DNA from: Luteimonas rhizosphaericola
Lineage (GTDB): Bacteria > Pseudomonadota > Gammaproteobacteria > Xanthomonadales > Xanthomonadaceae
Assembly (NCBI RefSeq): GCF_029888045.1
Contig: NZ_JARXRN010000021.1
Coordinates: 480,935 to 544,934, forward strand
Reading direction: 5' to 3'
DNA length: 64,000 nucleotides
A program made the translations under genes and the position numbers. The notes under the pieces were generated by a model. The model was not told the origin of the DNA. It was given only the letters and a program-made list of their open reading frames with translations, and searched no databases. Shown here one piece after another: positions 1-8,649 of this stretch. Numbering within the stretch: position 1 is the first letter of the stretch; the number at the start of each line of letters is the position of its first letter.

Positions 1-706
1 GGACGTGGACGCCGCGGCTCCGGCGGAGGCCGACGCGCTCTGGCTGGACTTCATCGTCGACGAGGATCCCGGCGACGACGGTGCCTCGCGCATGCCGTCG
101 CTGCAGGGCGCGTTGCGCGCGCCGCCGGCGTGGACCGACCGCCTGCTCGAACGCGCCGATCCACCCTACGACGATCCCGTGCCGCTGCCGGCGCGCTGGC
201 GCGAACTGGGCACCACCGTCTCGGTGCTGTGGCGGATCCCGCCGCTGCCCTGGGCCGACTGGTCGCGGCTGCGTCCGGGCGACGTGCTGGTCGCTGGCCG
301 CCAGAGCCGTCCACCGCGCGCGCAGGCCTGCGCCGCCGGCCTTGCCTGGCCGATCGCTCCCGAATCCGGCGGCTGGCGCATCGACGGCCCGCCCGCTCCC
401 CTACCCAGTGCTGTGCAGGAGGCTTCCCCCATGAGCGACACCCCCCAGGACGACGGCAACCCGGCGGCGGCACCGGACGGCGACGCGCTCGCGCGGCGGC
501 TGCCGGTCGACATCGCGTTCGAACTCGGCCGCAGCGAGCTGCGCATCGGCGAGCTCTCGGCGCTGCAGCCCGGCTATGTCTTCCCGCTGGCTGCGCCGGT
601 GGAGGGCATGAACGTGACCATCCGCGCCAACGGCCAGGCCGTGGGCCAGGGCGAACTGGTCGCGGTCGGCGACACGCTCGGCGTGCGCCTGCTGTCGTGG
701 ACCTGA
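1..706 (+). CDS. sctQ: SctQ (YscQ/HrcQ) type III secretion C-ring protein, 5' partial
   Basis: The frame is open at the left edge, so the gene starts outside the window. The last ~70 residues form a SpoA (surface presentation of antigens) domain: hydrophobic strands around 'VDIAFELGRSELRIGELSAL' and a closing 'GEXVAVGDTLGVRLL' pattern, as in YscQ, SpaO and HrcQb. SctQ forms the cytoplasmic sorting platform (C-ring) below the injectisome export gate. It is followed at 41 nt by sctR, then sctS and sctT, which is the conserved Q-R-S-T order of non-flagellar type III systems; a flagellar FliN reading is disfavoured by that size and context. A Pro/Arg-rich linker separates the upstream part from the SpoA domain, and an internal start site lies in that linker (separate entry). 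Confidence 0.87.
   Translation, partial: DVDAAAPAEADALWLDFIVDEDPGDDGASRMPSLQGALRAPPAWTDRLLERADPPYDDPVPLPARWRELGTTVSVLWRIPPLPWADWSRLRPGDVLVAGRQSRPPRAQACAAGLAWPIAPESGGWRIDGPPAPLPSAVQEASPMSDTPQDDGNPAAAPDGDALARRLPVDIAFELGRSELRIGELSALQPGYVFPLAAPVEGMNVTIRANGQAVGQGELVAVGDTLGVRLLSWT
431..706 (+). CDS. Possible internally translated SctQ C-terminal fragment
   Basis: Inside sctQ and in its frame, a perfect AGGAGG at 417-422 sits 8 nt before an ATG at 431. Translation from there would give a 91-residue protein that is almost exactly the SpoA domain. In several type III systems (YscQ-C in Yersinia, the short SpaO and Spa33 forms) a SpoA-only product made by internal initiation is known and needed for C-ring assembly. 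What is seen here is the ribosome binding site, the start codon and the domain boundary; that the short product is made is inference. Confidence 0.5.
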   Translation: MSDTPQDDGNPAAAPDGDALARRLPVDIAFELGRSELRIGELSALQPGYVFPLAAPVEGMNVTIRANGQAVGQGELVAVGDTLGVRLLSWT

Positions 707-746
707 GCACCCGCCCCCGCCCCTCCCGCCGCGCCCCGGAGCCTGC

Positions 747-1769
747 ATGGACCTGAGCAGCTATTCCCCCGCCCTGGTACTGGTCGTCATCGTCGCGCTG
801 GCGCTGGCGCCCTTCGTCGCGGTGATGGTGACCTCGTTCACCAAGATCGTGGTGGTGCTGAGCCTGCTGCGCAATGCGCTGGGGCTGCAGCAGGTGCCGC
901 CGAACGTGGTCATCAACGGCCTGGCGATCGTGCTGTCGATCTACGTGATGTATCCGGTGATCCTGCAGACCTACGAAGCGGTGACCGCCCACCAGCAGGG
1001 GCGGCCGGTACCGGCCGAGGTGCAGGCGCAGGTGGACCGGCGCGAACGCGAGCAGGCCGCGCGCGCCCGGGCGCAGGCCGAACGCGCCGCGCAGCGGGCG
1101 CAGGCGCCGGGTGCGGACGGTGGTGCATCCGCCGCGGCGCCGGCCGGCCCGCTCGCGCAGGGTGCGGAGCCGCCGCCGGCGAGCCCGGCCGCGGCCGACG
1201 CCCTGCGTGCCGAATCCGAAGCGGAAACCGCGCGCGCGGCGTCCGAGCCCGGCCCGCTGTTCCGCAACGTCACCACCGGCGAAACTGCGGAGGGCGGCGA
1301 CGGCGCGCAGGCCGAGATCGTGGTGCCGGCGCCGGCGCAGTCGAGCCCGCCGGTGGCTGCCGGCACCGACGGCGCGCGCCTGCTGGCCATGTTCGAGGCC
1401 GGCAAGGAGCCGCTGCGCACGTTCCTGATCGAGCACTCGAACGACGCCGAGCGCGGCTTCTTCCTGCGCAGCGCGCGCAGCCTGCTGCCCGAATCGCGCC
1501 GCAACGACCTCAGCGTGGACGACTTCATCGTCGTGGTCCCGGCGTTCACCGTGAGCGAGCTGACCGCCGCGTTCCAGATCGGCTTCCTGATCTTCCTGCC
1601 GTTCCTGATCATCGACCTGGTGGTGGCCAACATCCTGCTCGCGCTGGGGATGATGATGATGTCGCCCACCACCGTCTCGCTGCCGTTCAAGCTGCTGCTG
1701 TTCGTGCTGATCGACGGCTGGGCCAAGCTGGTGCACGGACTCGTGCTCACCTACACGCCCGGGGGCTGA
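747..1769 (+). CDS. sctR: SctR (YscR/HrcR) export gate protein with a large insertion
   Basis: Export-gate membrane protein of the injectisome (FliP homologue). The N-terminal part has two hydrophobic segments (about residues 8-30 and 52-75) with the family pattern 'TSFTKIVVVLSLLRNALG'; the C-terminal part has 'FLPFLIIDLVVANILLALGM' and 'LPFKLLLFVLIDGW', both hallmarks of SctR. The protein is 340 residues, against roughly 215-220 for usual SctR. The extra length is an Ala/Pro/Glu/Arg-rich, low-complexity stretch at about residues 88-210 in the loop between the second and third membrane segments; both flanks match the family. Start ATG has GGAG 5 nt upstream. One nucleotide separates its stop from sctS. 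Confidence 0.93.
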   Translation: MDLSSYSPALVLVVIVALALAPFVAVMVTSFTKIVVVLSLLRNALGLQQVPPNVVINGLAIVLSIYVMYPVILQTYEAVTAHQQGRPVPAEVQAQVDRREREQAARARAQAERAAQRAQAPGADGGASAAAPAGPLAQGAEPPPASPAAADALRAESEAETARAASEPGPLFRNVTTGETAEGGDGAQAEIVVPAPAQSSPPVAAGTDGARLLAMFEAGKEPLRTFLIEHSNDAERGFFLRSARSLLPESRRNDLSVDDFIVVVPAFTVSELTAAFQIGFLIFLPFLIIDLVVANILLALGMMMMSPTTVSLPFKLLLFVLIDGWAKLVHGLVLTYTPGG

Positions 1770-1770
1770 C

Positions 1771-2037
1771 ATGGGCGAGACCCTCGAACTCACCCGCCAG
1801 GCGCTGTGGCTGGTACTGATGCTGTCGGGGCCGCCGATCGCGGCGGCGGCGATCGTCGGCCTGGTGGTCGCGTTCCTGCAGGCCGCCACCCAGATCCAGG
1901 AGCAGACCTTCGCCTACGCGCTGAAGTTCGTCGCCATCGTGCTGGCGCTGTTCGTCACCGGAGCGATGATCGGCGGCACGCTGTACACCTATTCGAACCG
2001 GATCTTCATCGAGTTCCCGTCGCTGATCCGGCGCTGA
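1771..2037 (+). CDS. sctS: SctS (YscS/HrcS) export gate protein
   Basis: Small 88-residue protein with two membrane segments (about residues 12-35 and 50-72), the usual size and architecture of SctS/FliQ. The family core 'ALWLVLMLSGPPIAAAAIVG' is followed by 'AFLQAATQIQEQTFAYALKF', the conserved QxQEQT-type region. SctS packs with SctR and SctT to form the helical export gate of the type III secretion apparatus. It lies one base after sctR and its stop codon overlaps the sctT start (TGATG), so the three genes are almost certainly translated from one message. Confidence 0.94.
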   Translation: MGETLELTRQALWLVLMLSGPPIAAAAIVGLVVAFLQAATQIQEQTFAYALKFVAIVLALFVTGAMIGGTLYTYSNRIFIEFPSLIRR

Positions 2038-2825
2038 TGGAAATCTTCTCGTCCGCGGAAACCGCGCTGCTGGCGCTGGGGCTGACCCTGCCGCGGATCG
2101 TCGGCGCGTTCATCATGCTGCCGCTGATCAGCCCGCAGAACATGCCGGCGATGGTGCGCAACAGCTTCCTGGTGAGCCTGGCGATCGTAGCCCTGCCGAT
2201 CGTGGTGACCACCGCGCCGCCGGGCACGATGAGCACGCTCTCGTGGCCGGCGCTGGTGGTCAAGGAGCTGTTCATCGGGATCGCGATCGGCTTCTGCTTC
2301 GGCATCGTGTTCTGGGCGATCGCCGCGGCGGGCAACGTGATCGACACCCAGGTGGGCATGTCGATGGCGGTAGTGTTCGATCCGATCCAGGGCCACCAGA
2401 CCTCGCTGCACAGCGAGTTCCTGTCGCATTTCGCGGCCTGGGTGTTCATGGCCAGCGGCGCGTTCCTGATCTTCCTCGACCTGTTGCTGGGCAGCTACGC
2501 GATCTGGCCGCCGACCTCGTTCTTCCCCAACCTGCCGGCCTCGGGCATGAACCTGTTCGTGGGCCACTTCAGCTACTTCATGACCACGATGCTGGTGCTG
2601 GCCGCGCCGGTGATGGTGATCCTGCTGATCGTCGACCTGTCCTTCGGCCTGGTGAACCGCTACGCGCCGCAGCTCAACGTGTTCGCGCTGACGCTGCCGC
2701 TCAAGGCCTGGGCGGCGACCGGGATCATCCTGCTGCTGCTGGGCGTGTACGTCGAGGTGCTGGTGCGGCGGCTGGGCGACAGCCAGGGGCTGGTGGAGAT
2801 GCTGCGGCGGACGTTCGGGAGTTAG
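2037..2825 (+). CDS. sctT: SctT (YscT/HrcT) export gate protein
   Basis: 262-residue integral membrane protein with about six hydrophobic segments, matching SctT/FliR. Family features include an N-terminal 'RIVGAFIMLPLISPQNMPAM', the segment 'VVKELFIGIAIGFCFGIVFW', and a 'NVIDTQVGMSMAVVFDP' region. The start ATG at 2037 overlaps the sctS stop; a longer reading frame upstream exists but would overlap all of sctS in another frame. SctT is usually followed by sctU, the autocleaving substrate-specificity switch; here the next gene is convergent opgH, so sctU must be elsewhere or absent. Confidence 0.92.
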   Translation: MEIFSSAETALLALGLTLPRIVGAFIMLPLISPQNMPAMVRNSFLVSLAIVALPIVVTTAPPGTMSTLSWPALVVKELFIGIAIGFCFGIVFWAIAAAGNVIDTQVGMSMAVVFDPIQGHQTSLHSEFLSHFAAWVFMASGAFLIFLDLLLGSYAIWPPTSFFPNLPASGMNLFVGHFSYFMTTMLVLAAPVMVILLIVDLSFGLVNRYAPQLNVFALTLPLKAWAATGIILLLLGVYVEVLVRRLGDSQGLVEMLRRTFGS

Positions 2826-2937
2826 CGGCCCGACCGGCCCACACCGTCGCCATTGGCGCGCCACGTCGCCAGCGCGCGATGTCCTTCCCCTCCGCGTGCA
2901 GGCGCACCCCGACGCACCGGCGCCGCGGTCCGCGCCA

Positions 2938-4860
2938 CTACGCCTGAGCCGGCCGCTCGACGGACTCGGGATGCCGGTAGCCGTCCGCGCGCGCCAGGAT
3001 CTCCGGCGGCGTGGTTTCCTCGGGCGTGGCGAACACGCCCGTGCGCCGCAGCCATTCGCCCGGGGAACGCGCCGACGTCAGCGCCACCACCGGGATCGAG
3101 AGCACCAGGCCCGCGATCACCGGCGACATCCACGCGGCCAGTCCGGGCGAGACCAGGTACGCCACGATACCCGCGCCGATCCCGAACAACGTCAGGCCAC
3201 CGTAGCGCGCCACCAGCGCCGACAGCGGCAGGCTGCCGTCGTCGCGGCGTTGCGCGTCCCAGCCCGAGTCCTTGCCGGCCAGCACTTCGGCCACGCCGCG
3301 CGACTGCAGGTACATGGTCACCGGCGCCATCAGCGCGGCGAGCACGGTTTCCAGCAGCGCGCCGGCCAGCAGCCGCAGCGTGCCGCCGCAGGCGCGCCGG
3401 GTGGCGCGGTCGAGCAGCGTGGCCAGCAGGCCGAGCAGCTTGGGCGCGAACAGCAGCCCCATGGTCAGCGCGAACACCCACAGGAAACGCTCGGGGTCGG
3501 CCTCGCGCCAGTAGCTCAGCGGCGAGTAGCGGCCGCCGCCGTCGGGCTCGGCATTCGCGGCTTCCAGCGGGATCGCCAGGCCCACCAGCATCAGCATCGC
3601 CCACATCGGCGCGGTGAAGTAGTGGCCGATGCCGACCAGCAGGTGGGTGCGGCTGATCCAGTGCAGCCCGCGCGCGGGCAGCACCATCGCATGCTGCAGG
3701 TTGCCCTGGCACCAGCGACGGTCGCGTACCAGCATGTCGGTCAGCGACGGCGGGCCTTCCTCGTAGCTGCCGTCCAGCCCGGGCTCCATGTGCAGCGCCC
3801 AGCCGCCGCGCCGCATCAGCGCGGCCTCGACGAAGTCGTGGCTCAGCACGGTGCCGCCGAACGGCTCGCGCCCGCCCAGTTCCGGCAGCCCCGCGCATTC
3901 GGCGAACGCGCGGGTGCGGATCATGGCGTTGTGGCCCCAGTAGTTGCTCTCCGCGCCGTGCCACCACGCCACGCCGTGCGCGACCACCGGGCCGTACACG
4001 CGCCCGGAGAACTGCTGCATGCGCGCAAAGATGGTGCTGCCGTTGACCACCACCGGCAGGGTCTGCACCAGGGCGAGGTCCGGGTGCCGCTCCATCGCGC
4101 CGGAGAGGCGGACGATCGTGGCGCCGCTCATCAGGCTGTCGGCGTCGAGGATCAGCATGTGCGCGTACGCACCGCCGAAGCGGCGCACCCAGCCGGCGAT
4201 GTTGCCGGCCTTGCGCTCGCGGTTGTCGTCGCGGCGGCGGTAGTACACGCCGATGCGGCCTGCCAGCTGCGCGCGCAGGGTGCCGAAGGCCTGCACCTCG
4301 GCCGCGGCGATGTCGGCCTTGCGCGTGTCGCTGAGGATGAAGCAGTCGAAGCGGTCGCCCTGCCCGGTGGCGACCACCGACTCGAGGATCGCCCGCACGC
4401 CGGCGAAGGTGCGCTGCGGGTCCTCGTTGTAGACCGGCACCAGCAACGCGGTGCGCGTGGACAGCTCCGGCAGCGGACCGCCCGTGTCCAGGCCCAGGCG
4501 CAGCGGCCGCCGCGCGACCACGCGCGCGAATCCCGCCAGCGCGCCCATGAACGACATCGCGATCCAGGCGAACAGCAGCACGAACAGCACCAGCAGCACG
4601 CCCTCCAGCACGCGCACGTCGCCGCTGCGCATCAGCCACCACATCTGGTAGGCCGCGACCAGGGTCAGCGCGGCCGTGCCGCCGAACACGAACAGCCGGC
4701 GCCATCCGATGCCCGGCGGCGTGGTCGGCAGGCGCCGGTTCGCGAGCCGGCCGGCGTGCAGCGCCTGCACCGGCATGTCCAGCGGTGCGTCGGGCGGCAG
4801 CCAGGGGGCATCGGTGGAAGGATCGAGCGGTGCCACAGCCCCCGCGCGCGGTTCGCTCAC
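2938..4860 (-). CDS. opgH: Glucans biosynthesis glucosyltransferase OpgH (MdoH/HrpM)
   Basis: Inner-membrane family 2 glycosyltransferase that makes the backbone of osmoregulated periplasmic glucans from UDP-glucose. Seen: two N-terminal membrane segments after a Pro-rich head, a cytoplasmic GT2 domain starting at '[20 protein letters not shown]', the nucleotide-binding '[11 protein letters not shown]', a second acidic motif '[10 protein letters not shown]', the processivity motif Q/RxxRW as 'RDRRWCQGN', then several C-terminal membrane segments. At 640 residues it has the short form size of Xanthomonas HrpM rather than the ~850 of E. coli. I chose the GTG at 4860 because its GTGA overlaps the opgG/D stop codon. 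In xanthomonads this gene is needed for virulence; here it converges with a type III secretion cluster. Confidence 0.93.
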   Translation of the reverse strand: MSEPRAGAVAPLDPSTDAPWLPPDAPLDMPVQALHAGRLANRRLPTTPPGIGWRRLFVFGGTAALTLVAAYQMWWLMRSGDVRVLEGVLLVLFVLLFAWIAMSFMGALAGFARVVARRPLRLGLDTGGPLPELSTRTALLVPVYNEDPQRTFAGVRAILESVVATGQGDRFDCFILSDTRKADIAAAEVQAFGTLRAQLAGRIGVYYRRRDDNRERKAGNIAGWVRRFGGAYAHMLILDADSLMSGATIVRLSGAMERHPDLALVQTLPVVVNGSTIFARMQQFSGRVYGPVVAHGVAWWHGAESNYWGHNAMIRTRAFAECAGLPELGGREPFGGTVLSHDFVEAALMRRGGWALHMEPGLDGSYEEGPPSLTDMLVRDRRWCQGNLQHAMVLPARGLHWISRTHLLVGIGHYFTAPMWAMLMLVGLAIPLEAANAEPDGGGRYSPLSYWREADPERFLWVFALTMGLLFAPKLLGLLATLLDRATRRACGGTLRLLAGALLETVLAALMAPVTMYLQSRGVAEVLAGKDSGWDAQRRDDGSLPLSALVARYGGLTLFGIGAGIVAYLVSPGLAAWMSPVIAGLVLSIPVVALTSARSPGEWLRRTGVFATPEETTPPEILARADGYRHPESVERPAQA

Positions 4861-6395
4861 GCCGGCCACCGCCACAGCCAGGTCTCCGACAGCGGCGCGC
4901 CGGCCGCATCGAGCAGCCGCGCCCGGAGTTCGACCACGTCCGCCTCGCCCGGGAACAGTTCGAAACTCATGCGCCAGCGGCCGTTCGCCGCCAGGCGATA
5001 GGCGACCGGGTTGCGCAGTTCGCCCGCCGAGGCGCTGGCCTCGACCCGCACCTGCGCATCGGCCGGCAACGCCGACAGCGCCTCGCCCTCCAGGTCGACC
5101 ACGAACTGGCGCGGACGCACGCCGTCGCCGTCGCCTTCGCCGCTGCGGGTCGCGGCCACGCGGGCCAGACCCGGCAGCCAGGCGTGGTCGCGGCACCAGT
5201 GCAGGCGGTAGCCGAAGCGGTGCTCGCGCCCGGCGGCCAGCGGTTCGCGCGGTCGCCAGAACGCGACGATGTTGTCGGCGAACTCGTTGCCGGTCGGCAG
5301 CTCCACCAGGTGCACCTCGCCGGCGCCCCAGTCGCCCACCGGCTCGACCCAGGCGCTGGGCCGCTTCTCGTACGAGGCTTCCGCGTCCTGGAAATCGGCG
5401 AACTCGCGCTTGCGCTGCATCAGCCCGAAACCGCGTGGATGTTCGTCCTGGAACCCGCTGTGGTCGACCTGCGCCGGATTGCGCAGCGGGCGCCAGACCT
5501 GTTCGCCGCGGCCGTTGAGCATCGCCAGGCCGTCGGAGTCGTGCACCGCGGGACGGAAGTCGTCGACGCCGACGCGGTCGCCGGGATCGAACTCGAACAT
5601 GCTCGTCAGCGGGGCGATGCCGGCGTTGCGCAGCGCCACGCGCGGATACAGGCGCGCGTCGACGTCCATCACGGTTTCCTCTCCCGCGGGCCGCAGCACG
5701 AAGCGGTAGGCACCGGCGACGCTCGGCGCATCGAGCAGCGCGTGCACGACGGCGTGGTCCGCGCCCGGCGCCGGGCGCTCGAGCCAGAACGCGCGGAACA
5801 GCGGGAACTCCTCCGGCCCCGGCTCGCCGCTGCCCAGCGCCAGCCCGCGCGCCGAGAGGCCGTAGACCAGCCCGCGCGCCACCGCGCGGAAATAGCTCGC
5901 GCCCAGGAACACGCACAGTTCGTCGAAGTAGTCGGGGCTGTTGACCGGCGCGTGCAGGCGGAAGCCGGCGTGTCCCAGCTGCGGATCGTCCGGCGGGGGG
6001 ACCTGCGGGCCGAAATCGAAGCGCTCGCGACGGTACGGCAGCGGTGCCGCGCGCCCGTCCTCGACCACATGCAGGTCGACCCGGTCCTTGAAGATGAAGC
6101 CGCGGTGGAACAGCTGCACCTGGAACGGCGCGCCGCCGTCGCGCCATAGCGCATGCTCGCCGCGGAAGCGGTAGTCGCGGAACTGGTCGTAGTCGATCGC
6201 GTCCAGCGCCGCCGGCAGCGTGCGCGAGGGCGGCACGTAGGCGCGCGTGGCGAGATCGCGCGCCAGCGCGGGCACGGTGTCGTCGTCGAACGGCGTGGAC
6301 GCATCGCCCGTGGCCGCGCGCACGGCCGCGAGGCCGGGCAGCGCGAGCATCAACGGCATCGACGCGCCGGCCGCAATCAGGTGTCGGCGTCGCAA
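4857..6395 (-). CDS. Periplasmic glucan biosynthesis protein OpgG/OpgD
   Basis: 512-residue exported protein of the MdoG family, which acts on the glucan chain in the periplasm together with OpgH. The N-terminus '[20 protein letters not shown]' is an arginine-led signal that resembles a weak twin-arginine signal, as in OpgD, followed by AxA. The body contains family stretches such as '[20 protein letters not shown]', '[16 protein letters not shown]' and '[20 protein letters not shown]'. It is translationally coupled to opgH by a 4-nt overlap. Sequence alone does not separate OpgG from OpgD; the arginine motif leans towards OpgD, the pairing with opgH towards OpgG. Confidence 0.88.
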   Translation of the reverse strand: MRRRHLIAAGASMPLMLALPGLAAVRAATGDASTPFDDDTVPALARDLATRAYVPPSRTLPAALDAIDYDQFRDYRFRGEHALWRDGGAPFQVQLFHRGFIFKDRVDLHVVEDGRAAPLPYRRERFDFGPQVPPPDDPQLGHAGFRLHAPVNSPDYFDELCVFLGASYFRAVARGLVYGLSARGLALGSGEPGPEEFPLFRAFWLERPAPGADHAVVHALLDAPSVAGAYRFVLRPAGEETVMDVDARLYPRVALRNAGIAPLTSMFEFDPGDRVGVDDFRPAVHDSDGLAMLNGRGEQVWRPLRNPAQVDHSGFQDEHPRGFGLMQRKREFADFQDAEASYEKRPSAWVEPVGDWGAGEVHLVELPTGNEFADNIVAFWRPREPLAAGREHRFGYRLHWCRDHAWLPGLARVAATRSGEGDGDGVRPRQFVVDLEGEALSALPADAQVRVEASASAGELRNPVAYRLAANGRWRMSFELFPGEADVVELRARLLDAAGAPLSETWLWRWPA

Positions 6396-6476
6396 GGCAA
6401 CCTCGCAGTGACGGCGGGTGGGGAAAAAGCGGCGCCCATTAGACGGACGGCCGCTTAACCGCGCGTCAAGGCGGCG

Positions 6477-8516
6477 TCAGGATACCGCGCCAGCCATGCC
6501 GGAGTGGCGCAGCAGCGCATCGATCCGCGGCGCGCGTCCGCGGAAGGCGCGGAAGTTCTCGGCCGCCGGCCGGCTGCCGCCGCGCGCCAGCACCTCGTGG
6601 CGGAAGCGCGCACCGGTCTGCGCCACCTGGTCCGGCGCTTCCTCGAACGCGGCGTACGCGTCGGCGCTCAGCACCTCGGCCCACTTGTAGCTGTAGTAGC
6701 CGGCCGCATAGCCGCCGGCGAAGACGTGGGTGAACTGGTGCTGGAACCGGTTCCACGGCGGCTGCACGTTGACCGCCACCTCGTCGCGCACGCGGTCGAG
6801 CAGCGACTGCACCGGTTCGCGATTGCTCCCCGCGTCCTGGTGCAGGGCCATGTCGAACAGCGCGAACTCCAGCTGGCGCACGGTGAACATGCCGCTCTGG
6901 AAGTTCTTCGCCGCCACCATCGCGTCGAACAGCGCGCGCGGCAGTGGCGCGCCGGTGTCCACGTGCGCGGTCATGGCCTCGACCCGCGCCCATTCCCAGC
7001 AGAAGTTCTCCATGAACTGGCTCGGCAGCTCCACCGCGTCCCATTCGACGCCGTCGATGCCGGACACCCCCGGCTCGCCCACGCGGGTGAGCAGCTGGTG
7101 CAGCCCGTGACCCATTTCGTGGAACAGCGTGGTCACCTCGGCATGGGTGAACGTGGCCGGGTTCCCGTCCACGCCACGGCCGAAGTTGCACACCAGGTGC
7201 ACCACCGGCGTCTGCACCCGGTCGCCGCGGTCGCGGCGGTTGCGGCAGTCGTCCATCCAGGCGCCGCCGCGCTTGCCTTCGCGCGCGTACAGGTCGAGGT
7301 AGAACTGGCCCACCAGCGCGCCGTCGCGGTCGACGATGCGGTAGAAGCGCACGTCCTCGTGCCAGACCGGCGCCTGGTCGGGCTCCACCCGCACCCCGTA
7401 CAGGTCGTGGATCAGGCCGAACAGTCCCTCCAGCACCCTGGGCTCGGTGAAATACCGCTTCACTTCCTGTGCCGAGTAGCTGTAGCGCGACTGGCGCAGC
7501 TTCTCGCTGGCGTAGCCCACGTCCCAGGCCTCGAGCGCGTCGAGCCCGAGCGACTGCTGCGCGAACGCTTCCAGCTCGGCGCGGTCCTGGCGCGCGTGGG
7601 GCTTCGCGCGCGCCGCCAGGTCGCGCAGGAAGCCGAGCACGTCTTCGGGCGTGTCGGCCATCTTCGTGGCCAGCGAATAGTGCGCGTAGCTCGGAAAGCC
7701 GAGCAGCGCCGCGAGTTCGGCGCGCAGGGCCAGGATGCGGTCGATCAGCGCGCTGTTGTCGAGCGCGGGATCGTCGCCGAGTTCGGAGGCGCGCACGGCG
7801 TTGGCGCGATAGAGGGTCGCGCGCAGCTCGCGGTCGTCGGCATAGGCCTGCACCGGCAGGTAGACCGGCATCTGCAGGCCGAGCTTCCAGCCCGCGCGCC
7901 CCTCGCGCTGCGCGGCGGCACGGCAGGCGGCGACCACGTCCGCCGGCAATCCGGCCAGGCGCGATTCGTCCTCGATGTACAGGGCGAAGGCATCGGTGGC
8001 ATCGAGCACGTTCTGCGAATACTTCGCCGACAGGGCCGAAAGCTCCTCGCGGATCGCCGCATGGCGGGCCTTGTCCGCCTCCGGCAGTTCGGCGCCGCCC
8101 AGGCGGAAATCGCGCAGGGCGTTCTCCACCACCTTGCGACGGGCATCGCCATGACCCGCGAACGCCGGCCCATCCGCCAGCCGCTGGTACTGCGCGAACA
8201 GCACCTCGTTCTGGCCCAGCGCGCTCCAGAAGCGCGTCACCGCCGGCAGCGTCTCGTTGTAGGCCGTGCGCAGCGCCGGCGTGCTCGCGACCGCCTCCAG
8301 GTGGGCCACCTGGGCCCATGCGCGCCCGAGCCGGCTGGTGGCCTCGTCCAGCGGCAGGACGAAACGCTCCCAGTCCACCGGCGCCACGGTCTCGGCCGCG
8401 CGCACCGCCGCCGACGCGTCGTCCAGCAGCTGCGCGATCGCGGGGGCGACATGTTCGGGCCGGATCGCGTCGAAGCGGGGCAGGCCGGAGAAGTCCAGCA
8501 GCGGGTTGTCGGTCAT
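6477..8516 (-). CDS. prlC: Oligopeptidase A (M3 metallopeptidase)
   Basis: Cytosolic zinc endopeptidase that degrades oligopeptides and released signal peptides. The zinc motif HEMGH is at residues 466-470, followed by 'GLHQLLTRV', and the third ligand lies in 'QFMENFCWEW', both characteristic of family M3A. At 679 residues it matches the usual length (about 680). The N-terminus 'MTDNPLLDFSGLPRFDAIRP' matches PrlC. It stands alone: 80 bp upstream of the opgG/D start signals downstream and 133 bp from the next minus-strand operon, with a long hairpin in between. Confidence 0.94.
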   Translation of the reverse strand: MTDNPLLDFSGLPRFDAIRPEHVAPAIAQLLDDASAAVRAAETVAPVDWERFVLPLDEATSRLGRAWAQVAHLEAVASTPALRTAYNETLPAVTRFWSALGQNEVLFAQYQRLADGPAFAGHGDARRKVVENALRDFRLGGAELPEADKARHAAIREELSALSAKYSQNVLDATDAFALYIEDESRLAGLPADVVAACRAAAQREGRAGWKLGLQMPVYLPVQAYADDRELRATLYRANAVRASELGDDPALDNSALIDRILALRAELAALLGFPSYAHYSLATKMADTPEDVLGFLRDLAARAKPHARQDRAELEAFAQQSLGLDALEAWDVGYASEKLRQSRYSYSAQEVKRYFTEPRVLEGLFGLIHDLYGVRVEPDQAPVWHEDVRFYRIVDRDGALVGQFYLDLYAREGKRGGAWMDDCRNRRDRGDRVQTPVVHLVCNFGRGVDGNPATFTHAEVTTLFHEMGHGLHQLLTRVGEPGVSGIDGVEWDAVELPSQFMENFCWEWARVEAMTAHVDTGAPLPRALFDAMVAAKNFQSGMFTVRQLEFALFDMALHQDAGSNREPVQSLLDRVRDEVAVNVQPPWNRFQHQFTHVFAGGYAAGYYSYKWAEVLSADAYAAFEEAPDQVAQTGARFRHEVLARGGSRPAAENFRAFRGRAPRIDALLRHSGMAGAVS

Positions 8517-8605
8517 CGGCGCGGCATCGAGGGGGCGGAGCCACTGACGTGGGTGCCGGGCCCGCCCGGATCAAGACCGGGCCGGCGATGTCACCGACCC
8601 ATGGC

Positions 8606-8637
8606 CCGCCGCGCCGCCCTCCCCGGCGGCGCGGCGG
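8606..8637 (-). terminator. Strong GC hairpin at the end of the TonB receptor-dgcN operon
   Basis: A 13-bp perfect stem (CCGCCGCGCCGCC at 8606-8618 with its complement at 8625-8637) and a 6-base loop. It lies 13 bp past the stop of the serine hydrolase gene on the minus strand. There is no clear U-tract, so it may stop transcription poorly on its own or stabilise the 3' end. Confidence 0.5.
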
Positions 8638-8649
8638 ACACACCCCCAC

